A stretch of 10,791 bases of DNA from positions 1 to 10,791 of the forward strand of contig JAFNRY010000019.1 in NCBI GenBank assembly GCA_017385345.1. Reading direction: 5' to 3'. Positions 1-6,933 of the stretch are shown one piece after another; the first letter of the stretch is position 1; each line of letters opens with the position of its first letter. The position numbers and the translations under genes were made by a program. The notes under the pieces are model-generated. The model was not told the origin of the DNA and ran no database searches. It saw only the letters and a list, made by a program, of their open reading frames with translations. The DNA comes from Kiritimatiellia bacterium (GTDB taxonomy: Bacteria > Verrucomicrobiota > Kiritimatiellia > RFP12 > UBA1067).

Positions 1-258
1 GAGCAGATGGGCCTTTTCGCGTCCTTCGTTTTCGACGACCCGCCTGAAAACCGGAACGAAGGCCGCGGTTAGCGCGCCTTCTCCGAAAAGTTTGCGCGCC
101 ATATTCGGAATGGCAAAGGCGAGAGTAAACGCGCTCTGCGCGACTCCGGCGCCCACGATCCTCGACTGCAGCATTTCGCGGACGAGGCCGAGAACACGCG
201 AAAGCGCCGTCAGCGAACCGACCGTAAACGTATTTTCAAGAATCTTTTTCGGCGTCAT
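1..258 (-). CDS. murJ: Lipid II flippase MurJ, N-terminal fragment (runs off left edge)
   Basis: The product would be the multi-spanning inner-membrane flippase that moves lipid II outward for peptidoglycan assembly. Only the first 86 residues are present. They begin MTPKKILENTFTVGSLTALS and contain SRVLGLVREML, then AFAIPNMARKLFGEGALTAA and FVPVFRR. This is the typical MurJ/MviN start, in which TM1 is followed by the RxLFGEGA-x-xAAFVPVF segment at about residues 47-66. The start is the ATG at 256-258, whose last two bases lie in the TGA stop of the murC-murB gene (an ATGA overlap), so its translation is probably coupled to that gene. There is only a weak G-rich stretch upstream as a ribosome site, which fits coupling. 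The frame is open to the window edge, so the truncation is artificial. Identity rests on seen motifs and is confident; the rest of the protein cannot be judged. Confidence 0.93.
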   Translation of the reverse strand, partial: MTPKKILENTFTVGSLTALSRVLGLVREMLQSRIVGAGVAQSAFTLAFAIPNMARKLFGEGALTAAFVPVFRRVVENEGREKAHLL

Positions 259-2207
259 GGCGCGAGCCCCGCTATTTCAGGTTCGAGTTCCATTCCCAGG
301 CGCAAGGCCACGCGGTCGCGCACAATCTGCGAAAGCGCGAGAATGTCGCTGGAGGTCGCGCCTTCGCGCGCGGCGATGACGTTGGCATGGCCTTCCCACA
401 CATACGCTCCGCCGACCGAAAGTCCTTTCGCTCCGGCGGCTTCGAGCAGCGCTCCGGCGGACGCTCCAGGTGGATTTTTGAAAACGCTTCCGCAGCAACG
501 CGCTGGAAAGCGAGGACGTCGCGCAAGATATTCCGCGGCCGCAGCGGCATCGCCTCCGGCACGCGGCAGAAACTCCACTTCCTCCACGAGCCCGTCGATT
601 CCGCTCGACCTGTAGCCGAAACCGCACTCTTCGCGACTCTTCCAGCGTCCGCCGGTCTTGACCCGCACGACAAGTTCGGAAATCGAATGTCCGAATGCGC
701 CGGCGTTCATCTTCACCCATCCGCCCACCGTTCCGGGAACGCCGGCCATCCAGGGGATGCCGAGCAGCGCGCCGGCGACGCCGCCGCCGAAAACATCGGG
801 GCCGCGCGGACTGCCGGGAGCCCTGACGTATTCGGCGTCCGTCGAGAGATCGGATATCCAAAGGTTCGAGCCGGCGCCAGCGAACATCTTCGCGCCGCCG
901 CCGAAAGACCGCCCACCGGTCCTGAAAAAAGAAAGCGAAGCGAGTTCTCTCGGCGCCGCGGCGCGCGGCGGCCGCCCCGCCGCCATGTCGCGGGCGACAA
1001 CGGGCGCGAGCGCGATGATATCGCCCGCGCCGAGCAGAAGCGTGACATCCCCGTCCTCCGCTTCGAGGAACGCGTGCCGCCACGCCTCGACGCACGATCG
1101 CGCAAGCTTCAGTCCCTTGACACCGCGGCGGCGACATTCCGCGTACAGATCGGCGGAAGAGCCGCCTTCCACAGGTTCGGCGAACGCTGCATACACCGGG
1201 CAGACGATCGTCTCGTCCGAGCCAGCGAACGCATCGGGGAAACTTTTGAGAAAAGCCTTGGTGCGCGAATGGCGATGCGGCTGGAAGACGACGCGCAACC
1301 TTCCTTTGCACGCGGCGCGGGCCATCGACACGGCACAGGCGATCTCCGTCGGGTGGTGGGCGTAGTCGGTGACTACGGTGTGCGGCCCGGACCAGAGCGT
1401 CTGGAACCGCCTGTCCGGCAGGCAGGCGACGATCGGCCGCATCGCATCGGCCACCGCCCGGACCGCGTGTCCCCTACGCAAGGCTACGATCATGGCGGCA
1501 AGCGCGTTCTTCGCATTGTGTGGCGCCAGCGAACCGAGAAATCCGAAATCCGCCCCGCCCGGAAGATCGGCCGGCGAAAGAGCCGCCGCTTCCAGCGTCT
1601 CGCGGGCGTTCCGGCGCGCCGTGTCGAAGCACATCTTGTATTCGGCAAAATCGCTGAAATGCTCCGGATGGTCGAACTCGCAATTGGTGACAACGAGCAT
1701 CGAAGCCCTGTACAGCGCGAGGGTTCCGTCGGATTCATCCGCCTCGACCACCAGAACGAGATCCTGCGCCGCGGGATTGCCGGAAAAACCGGCGCACGGG
1801 AAACTTCCCGTTTCGCCGCCCACGACCCACTCCACGTTTTCGCCGAGCGCGGCGAGCAGCCGCGCTATCCAGGTGGATGTGGTGGTCTTTCCGTGAGTGC
1901 CGCAGACGGCGATGGAATCGCGCGCGGACGAGACCAGCCTTGCAAGAGCCTCTCCCCGCATGACGACTTTCCGTCCCTGCAGTTCGGGCAGATCGCGCGG
2001 CAAGGCCGGCGTCGCGATAATTTCCTCGACATCGCCGGCATGGCGCGGATCGTGGCCTTCGAACACGCGGACGCCCTGCGATTCGAGCCAGCGCGTCCTC
2101 GCCGAATGGTGCAAATCGCAACCAGTTACCTCAAAACCGCGTTGCTTGAGAAGCCACGCGAGACCGGCCATGCCGACGCCGCCGACGCCTGCAAGATGAA
2201 CTTTCAC
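255..2207 (-). CDS. murC-murB: Bifunctional UDP-MurNAc:L-alanine ligase / UDP-MurNAc dehydrogenase (MurC-MurB fusion)
   Basis: This single 650-residue chain carries two cytoplasmic steps of peptidoglycan precursor synthesis. Residues 1-410 are MurC, which adds L-alanine to UDP-MurNAc using ATP: dinucleotide-like GVGGVGM (7-13), P-loop GTHGKTTT (103-110), EADESDG (155-161), HNAKNALAA (230-238), DYAHHPTEI (281-289), FQPHRHSRTK (308-317) and GAGDI (393-397). Residues 421-650 are MurB, the FAD/NADPH reductase: GAGSNLW (444-450), GVPGTVGG (489-496), MNAGAFG (500-506), YRSSG (532-536), GSVFKNP (573-579, with the active-site serine) and LEPEI (641-645, with the C-terminal glutamate). The C-terminus resembles type II MurB. 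Both halves are shorter than usual: the MurC middle domain from HPEHF to HN is only about 45 residues, and the MurB FAD-binding part has lost about 30-40. The frame is continuous, so this is not a sequencing break. It starts with GTG at 2205-2207 in a GTGA overlap with the ABC ATPase and ends in an ATGA overlap with murJ. Confidence 0.93.
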   Translation of the reverse strand: MKVHLAGVGGVGMAGLAWLLKQRGFEVTGCDLHHSARTRWLESQGVRVFEGHDPRHAGDVEEIIATPALPRDLPELQGRKVVMRGEALARLVSSARDSIAVCGTHGKTTTSTWIARLLAALGENVEWVVGGETGSFPCAGFSGNPAAQDLVLVVEADESDGTLALYRASMLVVTNCEFDHPEHFSDFAEYKMCFDTARRNARETLEAAALSPADLPGGADFGFLGSLAPHNAKNALAAMIVALRRGHAVRAVADAMRPIVACLPDRRFQTLWSGPHTVVTDYAHHPTEIACAVSMARAACKGRLRVVFQPHRHSRTKAFLKSFPDAFAGSDETIVCPVYAAFAEPVEGGSSADLYAECRRRGVKGLKLARSCVEAWRHAFLEAEDGDVTLLLGAGDIIALAPVVARDMAAGRPPRAAAPRELASLSFFRTGGRSFGGGAKMFAGAGSNLWISDLSTDAEYVRAPGSPRGPDVFGGGVAGALLGIPWMAGVPGTVGGWVKMNAGAFGHSISELVVRVKTGGRWKSREECGFGYRSSGIDGLVEEVEFLPRAGGDAAAAAEYLARRPRFPARCCGSVFKNPPGASAGALLEAAGAKGLSVGGAYVWEGHANVIAAREGATSSDILALSQIVRDRVALRLGMELEPEIAGLAP

Positions 2208-2959
2208 GCGCCGGAACCCCCGGACGCCGCGCGTTCCGCCAGTGCGCGATCCACGTCCGGCACTGCGGCGAGGAGCCTCTTGGTGTAATCGCTGCGCGGC
2301 GATGCGAAAACTTCAAGCGACGGGCCGCAATCGACGAACGCGCCCTTCTCCATCACGCAAATCCTGTCGCACACGTTCTTCACGACCGCCAGATCGTGCG
2401 CGATGAGAAGGATGGAAAGCCCGAGGTCACGCCTGAGGTCGCGCAGAAGATTCAAAACACGCGCCTGTACCGACACGTCGAGCGCCGAGACGGGTTCGTC
2501 CGCCACGAGCACGTCGGGAGAACACGCGAGAGCGCGTGCAATGGAGACGCGCTGGCACTGGCCGCCGCTCATTTCGCGCGGGTATTGCGAAAGCACGTTT
2601 TCTCCAAGGCCGACGAGCGAAAGCAGCGACGCGGCGGTCTTGGCGCTCCGGGCGTGGCGCAAAGCCTCTTCGAGAGTCTGCCTGACCGTCATGCGCGGAT
2701 TGAGCGAGCCGACCGCGTCCTGGAACACCATCTGCATGGAGGCGGCGGACACGTCAATCCGGCCGGAAGCCGGTTTTTCAAGGCCCATGAGCGTCTTGGC
2801 GATCGTCGATTTGCCACTTCCCGATTCTCCGACAATGCCGAGGATTTCGCTTTTGGCGAGCGAGAACGAAACGCCCTTCACCGCTTCGAACGCGCCGTAG
2901 CGCACGCGAAGATTTTCGACTTCCACCAAATTACCCGTCTTCATGTCGGAACGGCTCAT
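2204..2959 (-). CDS. ABC transporter ATP-binding protein, oligopeptide/dipeptide (OppF/DppF) type
   Basis: This is a cytoplasmic ATPase subunit that would power an inner-membrane importer, most like the OppF/DppF/GsiA group. With the start chosen here it has 251 residues: Walker A GESGSGKST (44-52), Q-loop VFQD (78-81) followed by SLNPRMTV, signature MSGGQ (130-134), Walker B DVLVADEP (149-156), D-loop SALD and switch histidine in AHDL (H188). The C-terminal SDYTKRLLAAVP (223-234) matches the HPYT-x-x-LLxAVP element of peptide and nickel importers. It is short: the segment between Walker A and the Q-loop is condensed, and the usual C-terminal extension is nearly absent. The ATG at 2957-2959 forms ATGA with the argH stop, so I prefer it to an in-frame ATG eight codons upstream. 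No permease, binding protein or second ATPase is nearby, so partner and substrate are unknown. A role in exporting or recycling wall peptides would be speculation. Confidence 0.88.
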   Translation of the reverse strand: MSRSDMKTGNLVEVENLRVRYGAFEAVKGVSFSLAKSEILGIVGESGSGKSTIAKTLMGLEKPASGRIDVSAASMQMVFQDAVGSLNPRMTVRQTLEEALRHARSAKTAASLLSLVGLGENVLSQYPREMSGGQCQRVSIARALACSPDVLVADEPVSALDVSVQARVLNLLRDLRRDLGLSILLIAHDLAVVKNVCDRICVMEKGAFVDCGPSLEVFASPRSDYTKRLLAAVPDVDRALAERAASGGSGA

Positions 2960-4341
2960 ACGCCGAGGAGTCTTCTGCGGCACGCAAGGAACGAGTTCAG
3001 CAGCCGCCTGCAGGCGGCGCGGCGCTCACGCGAAATATTTCCGTAGCGCGCGTAGTCGATACCCGCCGTCGCGCCGAGATGCGTCTTCGCGGCGACGGCG
3101 GCGTCCGGATCCTCGGATTCGAGGCGTTCGAGATGGTCGCGCACATCGTGATAGGCCTCGCGCCACGGCATTCCCTGCGCGACTTTGCGCAAAGCGGCGT
3201 CTGTCGCGAACACTCCCGGCGAAAAGCCGGCGCGCAGGCGGCGCTCGTCGATCTCCAGCCCCCTGACAACCTTCGTCATTATGCGCAGCGTCGTGCGCGT
3301 CGTCTCCAGCGCCTTCATGTACAGCAGCTTGCAATCCTGCAAGTCCCTGTTGTAGCCGCCTGGCATCGCGTGCAGAATCCCTACCGATGCGGAAAGCAGT
3401 CCCGCCACCTGCGCCGTCTTTCCGCGGACGAGCTCGAGCGCGTCGGGATTGAACTTCTGCGGCATGATGGAAGAACCTGTGCAATATTCCCTCGGCAAGC
3501 GGAAATAGCCGAACTCGGGCATCGAGAAAAGAATCAAATCCTCGGCAAGACGCGAAAGGACGCACATGGTCTGCGCGCACGACGAAACGAGCGACGCCTC
3601 CACTTCGCCGCGCGCCATGGAAGCGCCGAACACGTTGTGGAACGGCTCGGCGAAGCCCAGCAGCCTGGAAGTCAGCTCCCTGTCTATCGGAAGCGGGACC
3701 CCGTACCCTGCGGCGCTGCCGAGCGGGCAGACGTCGTTCATCGCATACGTCGCCTCGAAGTTGGCGCTCTGCCGGAGCAGGCACTCGGCGTGCCCAGTGG
3801 CCCAGAGCCCCACGGACGACGGCATCGCCGGCTGGAGATGCGTCCGGCCCGCCATGGGGACGCGGTCGTGGCGGCGCCCGAACGACACGAGCGCGTCGAA
3901 AAGATCCATGCGCTCCTCCGACATGCGCAGAAGCTCGTCCTTTACATGGAGCCGGACATCGACGGCCACCTGGTCGTTGCGCGAACGGCCGGTGTGGATT
4001 TTCTTTCCGAGGTCGCCGAGCTTCTCCGTCAGCATCCTTTCCACCGCCATGTGGACGTCCTGATCGTCTTCGCGGATCGAAAACCGACCGTCGAGGGCGA
4101 GCACGGCGATTGCGGAAAGCTCCTTCTTCACCGCTTCGGCCTCCGCGCGCGTCAGCACCGGAGGATTGGTCTTCATCCGCGTGAGCATTGTCGCGTGCGC
4201 CGCCGTTCCCATGCAGTCCCACACGGCGAGCTTCAAATCGAGAACCGTGTCCTCGCCGACGGTGTACGTCAGTATGTCGGGATCGACCTTGCGGTCCGTT
4301 ATCGTTTCGTGGTTTGCTGCGCTTTTCCGTCCCTGCTTCAT
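2956..4341 (-). CDS. argH: Argininosuccinate lyase
   Basis: This cytoplasmic fumarase/aspartase-superfamily enzyme splits argininosuccinate to arginine and fumarate, the last step of arginine synthesis. It has 461 residues, which is normal for ArgH. Visible motifs are EDDQDVHMAVE (91-101), TGRSRNDQV (117-125), GRTHLQPAMPSSVG (165-178, with the TH pair at 167-168) and the superfamily signature GSSIMPQKFNPD (289-300). GYNRDLQD (329-336) is also typical. The N-terminus (YTVGEDTVLDLKLAVWDCMG, 26-45) lacks the usual LWGGRF opening and resembles the divergent ArgH branch I associate with Bacteroidetes. The signature has KFNPD where KKNPD is commoner, still within the family pattern. The ATG at 4339-4341 follows the previous stop by 4 nt and has the strongest internal ribosome site here (GGAGGGAG, 4351-4358). 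No other arginine gene is in view. The function call is firm; physiological use in this context is inferred. Confidence 0.94.
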   Translation of the reverse strand: MKQGRKSAANHETITDRKVDPDILTYTVGEDTVLDLKLAVWDCMGTAAHATMLTRMKTNPPVLTRAEAEAVKKELSAIAVLALDGRFSIREDDQDVHMAVERMLTEKLGDLGKKIHTGRSRNDQVAVDVRLHVKDELLRMSEERMDLFDALVSFGRRHDRVPMAGRTHLQPAMPSSVGLWATGHAECLLRQSANFEATYAMNDVCPLGSAAGYGVPLPIDRELTSRLLGFAEPFHNVFGASMARGEVEASLVSSCAQTMCVLSRLAEDLILFSMPEFGYFRLPREYCTGSSIMPQKFNPDALELVRGKTAQVAGLLSASVGILHAMPGGYNRDLQDCKLLYMKALETTRTTLRIMTKVVRGLEIDERRLRAGFSPGVFATDAALRKVAQGMPWREAYHDVRDHLERLESEDPDAAVAAKTHLGATAGIDYARYGNISRERRAACRRLLNSFLACRRRLLGV

Positions 4342-4345
4342 AGAT

Positions 4346-5269
4346 TCAATCTCCCTCCATGGCGTGTTCGAAAGCGATGTTGAGTTTCACGTCGGCGTCC
4401 TCGAGCATGTCCTCGAGGGCGTCCTGGTCCGTTTTTCCTGCGGCGATGGCGAACAAAAGACGCGAATAGGCCTCGGCCGCGTCGGCGAGATGCTTTCCGC
4501 GGCCGCCACCGAAAACGACTATCTGAGACGCTTTTGCGAGCGCCGCCACGCGTATCATCGGATCTTCGCGCCACAGTTTCACGGCCTGCGCGACGCTGCA
4601 GCAGTCGTATTTGCCGCAGAAAGGGGTGTCGTACGCGAGCGGATACAGAAACAGTCTGCTGGCGAAACGCAGCACGTCGCCGGGCGCCGCGACTCCTGGA
4701 ACGAGAACCGTGCGGCACAGTTTCAGCATTTCTTCGTCGTCCCCTTCGACGGGTTGGCCGCGCAGCCACTTGTCGATTTCTCCGTACTGGAATCGCGTGC
4801 GCTCCTCCGGATCGGCGTCGCGCAGCAGCCTGGCGGCCGCGGCCGCGTCTATCCTCTCGCCGCGCAACGCGAGCATGAAAGCCCTCGCCACCTCTATGCG
4901 CAGTTTCCCGACATCAGAAAATCCGGGTGAAGGCAGCCGTATGTCCGTCACCGGGCTTCCATCCGCGCGGGCGCCGACGGAAGTCGCGACCGTCGTGTCG
5001 TTCGTGCGCCCCGGGCATATGTGGATCGCTATGCGGGGCCACTCGAAGCGCCGCTGCTCGATGCACAAGTGGCGGTAGAGGCTGTCGCACACTCCAGACG
5101 CGAGCCTTGCGACCGGAACCTGGTAGTCGAGGCGCATGTCCGCGGGACACTCCGCATACACGCTCAGAAGCCCATTGTTGCGCGTTGCGACCGGCGCCTT
5201 GAATCTGGCGACGATCTCCTCCCTGCCGAGCACGGCGGCGAACACCGCGCATACCAGCGAAGCAATCAT
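4346..5269 (-). CDS. Cysteine-rich protein of unknown function, possibly exported
   Basis: I do not recognise a family for this 307-residue protein. It opens with a short hydrophobic stretch (MIASLVCAVFAAVLG, 1-15) that could be a signal peptide, although it lacks a positive n-region. The next part includes PRIAIHICPGRTNDTTVATS (78-97). The C-terminal half is helical and carries a cysteine cluster CGKYDCC (218-224), followed by a glycine patch VFGGGRGKH (252-260) and an acidic tail (ALEDMLEDAD, 284-293). There are nine cysteines in all. The start is the ATG at 5267-5269, which overlaps the upstream TGA as ATGA and has GGGGG 7 nt ahead (5277-5281). An in-frame GTG six bases upstream would place that G-run almost on the start. 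It sits between the GHL10-like glycosidase and argH and is probably co-translated with the former, so a partner or accessory role for that enzyme is a reasonable guess. The coding call is strong; the function is unknown. Confidence 0.8.
   Translation of the reverse strand: MIASLVCAVFAAVLGREEIVARFKAPVATRNNGLLSVYAECPADMRLDYQVPVARLASGVCDSLYRHLCIEQRRFEWPRIAIHICPGRTNDTTVATSVGARADGSPVTDIRLPSPGFSDVGKLRIEVARAFMLALRGERIDAAAAARLLRDADPEERTRFQYGEIDKWLRGQPVEGDDEEMLKLCRTVLVPGVAAPGDVLRFASRLFLYPLAYDTPFCGKYDCCSVAQAVKLWREDPMIRVAALAKASQIVVFGGGRGKHLADAAEAYSRLLFAIAAGKTDQDALEDMLEDADVKLNIAFEHAMEGD
4351..4358 (-). promoter_or_regulatory. Strong ribosome binding site of argH
   Basis: GGAGGGAG lies 9 nt from the argH ATG, inside the last codons of the preceding gene. 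It suggests that argH is translated more independently than its overlapping neighbours. Confidence 0.75.
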
Positions 5270-6933
5270 TTCCACACCCCCGCCGAAAGATACGGCAAGA
5301 TGTCCTTTTCAAGCGTCGCGTCGAGATCGAAAAGCGCTTCGCCGGCGAGGTTGTATTTCCGCGCCACGAGAATCTGGGCGATCGTCTGCTTCGCGCCAAG
5401 CCTGGATTCGTTCGCGGTCACTCCGATCCCGGCGATTGTCCGGCGCGCGTGGGTCTTGAGCCACGCATGCTGCTTCGCAAAACTCTCGAACTTGGAAATG
5501 TCTTCGGTGTAGTCCATCGGAACGACGTAATCGACGAGATTGTTGCCGAGCCAGCCGGTCCAGTCCTGCCCTACGGAATCGACGCAGGAAGGATATTTGC
5601 CGAGAACGGCCGCCGTAAGCCAGAGAGGCCGCGGAACGCGGGTCCTGGCGCCAGCTACGAAGCGCGTGACCGTCTGGACCGCGCCGGCGGGTTTCGCGCT
5701 TTTCTCGTACCATCTTACAAAGTCGAGATGCACCCCGGCGATTTCGTAATTGGCGCAAAGCTCGTCGATCGCCGAATAAACGAGTTCGCGCACCGCCTTC
5801 ACTGACGGGTCGAGGTATTCGCTCTCGCGTCCGTCCTTTGTCTTGAGAAGCCATCTGTTCGCCGAGAAAGCGGCGATTCGCTCCTTCGACGAGCGGGTCG
5901 CATTGAAGCACATGAGCCACGCATGCACGCGGATTCCAGCGCTCTTCGCCGCAGCGATGCACGCCGCGAGCTGGTCGCCTTCGTTGGAAAAAGTCTTGGA
6001 ACGCGGCAGCACCGACGAGGCGTAGTTCGCGAAGCCGGGCCCGCCGGCGCAGAGGAAAATGTCCGTGACGCCGTGGCGGCGCAAAATGTCGATCGTCCTC
6101 CGCCAGTCACCCGGATACAGGCCGCAGCCTGAATGATCCCACACCGCGTGAATCTCGCCGGGTTTCGGATTCTGCCGCGAGGCGTATTCGAGGAGCGCTT
6201 TGCGTTCCGCCGCCTCCTTCCTCGCCCTGGATTCGAAATCCCACAGCGAGCGGTCCACGCCGCCGGCGATGGCGGCCAGAAGCCTGGCCTTGAGGGATTC
6301 GTCGCCGTCCGCGAGCAGGACGTGCGTCATCCAGTAGCCGGAGGAAGAGGCTATCCAGGCCGCGTCGCCCGTGCGGCGGCCGTTGCGATCCGCCCAGAAG
6401 GCCATGGTGCGCGAACGGCCGCGCACCGGCTCCGCGCGCTGCAGCACGGTCGAAGTCTGGAGGATCTCGGCGGGGCATCCCGCCGGCTGCTTCGTGTCGA
6501 ACACCATGCGGCTCCAGCACCCGGGGTACGGAGCGCGTTTGAATCCGAGTATCTTCACCCCCATGAGGGCGGCGAGCGAAGGCGACGACGAATAGAACAC
6601 GACAAGCTTCCCGCCGCGCGCGAGATAGTTCTTGAACGCGCCGATCTGCGCCGCGTCGGGACTGTCGTAGCCGACGAGCAAGGCGAGTTTCGCCCCCCCG
6701 AGCGCCTTGGCTGCGTCCGCCGGCGCGATGGCGACGGACGATTCCACCCCCTGGCCGGCGAGCCACCGCGCCGCGTGCCTTGCGAGCGACGCATAGTAGC
6801 CCTGCTCGGCGCTGAGCACCGCGACCTTGGCCGGCGCACGGACGGCGGCGCCCTCGGCATACGGCGAGACCGCCGCGCAGGCAAACAGCCCGGCGGCGGC
6901 CGCAAGCGCCTTTATTGCCTGCCGCGCGGTCAC
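5266..6933 (-). CDS. Exported GHL10-like glycoside hydrolase with N-terminal amidotransferase-like domain
   Basis: This 555-residue protein probably hydrolyses a glycan outside the cytoplasm. A signal peptide covers about residues 1-29 (MTARQAIKALAAAAGLFACA is its start); LFAC is a poor lipobox, so ordinary cleavage or lipidation are both possible. Residues about 35-225 look like a non-catalytic flavodoxin/glutamine-amidotransferase-like domain (KVAVLSAEQGYY, LALLVGYDS, KLVVFYSSSPSLAALMGV), as found beside some GH-A clan enzymes. Residues about 258-555 form a TIM barrel of the GHL10/DUF187 type: AVWDHSGCGLYPGDW, GVTDIFLCAGGPG, YLDPSVKAVRELV (373-385) and the hallmark VHLDFVRW (401-408), with D404 the likely catalytic acid, then VPMDYTED (471-478). 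The start is a GTG at 6931-6933 forming GTGA with the mutarotase stop; a longer in-frame reading upstream only overlaps that gene. E. coli DigH, of the same family, cuts peptide-free peptidoglycan strands. A similar role here is inferred from downstream mur genes, and a dietary-polysaccharide role is equally open. Confidence 0.82.
   Translation of the reverse strand: MTARQAIKALAAAAGLFACAAVSPYAEGAAVRAPAKVAVLSAEQGYYASLARHAARWLAGQGVESSVAIAPADAAKALGGAKLALLVGYDSPDAAQIGAFKNYLARGGKLVVFYSSSPSLAALMGVKILGFKRAPYPGCWSRMVFDTKQPAGCPAEILQTSTVLQRAEPVRGRSRTMAFWADRNGRRTGDAAWIASSSGYWMTHVLLADGDESLKARLLAAIAGGVDRSLWDFESRARKEAAERKALLEYASRQNPKPGEIHAVWDHSGCGLYPGDWRRTIDILRRHGVTDIFLCAGGPGFANYASSVLPRSKTFSNEGDQLAACIAAAKSAGIRVHAWLMCFNATRSSKERIAAFSANRWLLKTKDGRESEYLDPSVKAVRELVYSAIDELCANYEIAGVHLDFVRWYEKSAKPAGAVQTVTRFVAGARTRVPRPLWLTAAVLGKYPSCVDSVGQDWTGWLGNNLVDYVVPMDYTEDISKFESFAKQHAWLKTHARRTIAGIGVTANESRLGAKQTIAQILVARKYNLAGEALFDLDATLEKDILPYLSAGVWK
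5277..5281 (-). promoter_or_regulatory. G-rich ribosome site that favours the ATG at 5269
   Basis: GGGGG sits 7 nt before the ATG at 5267-5269 and only 1 nt before the alternative in-frame GTG at 5273-5275. Together with the ATGA overlap it decides the start of the cysteine-rich gene. It is a weaker site than those at argH and the mutarotase gene. Confidence 0.45.

Noticed and set aside
387..2288. Long plus-strand open frame (633 codons) opposite murC-murB
   Set aside because: It is antisense to a gene with full enzyme motifs, is rich in Arg, Ala and Pro, and has no recognisable domain. High GC makes such mirror frames common.
3079..4383. Plus-strand open frame (434 codons) opposite argH
   Set aside because: Arg- and His-rich antisense shadow of a clear ArgH; no motif or ribosome site.
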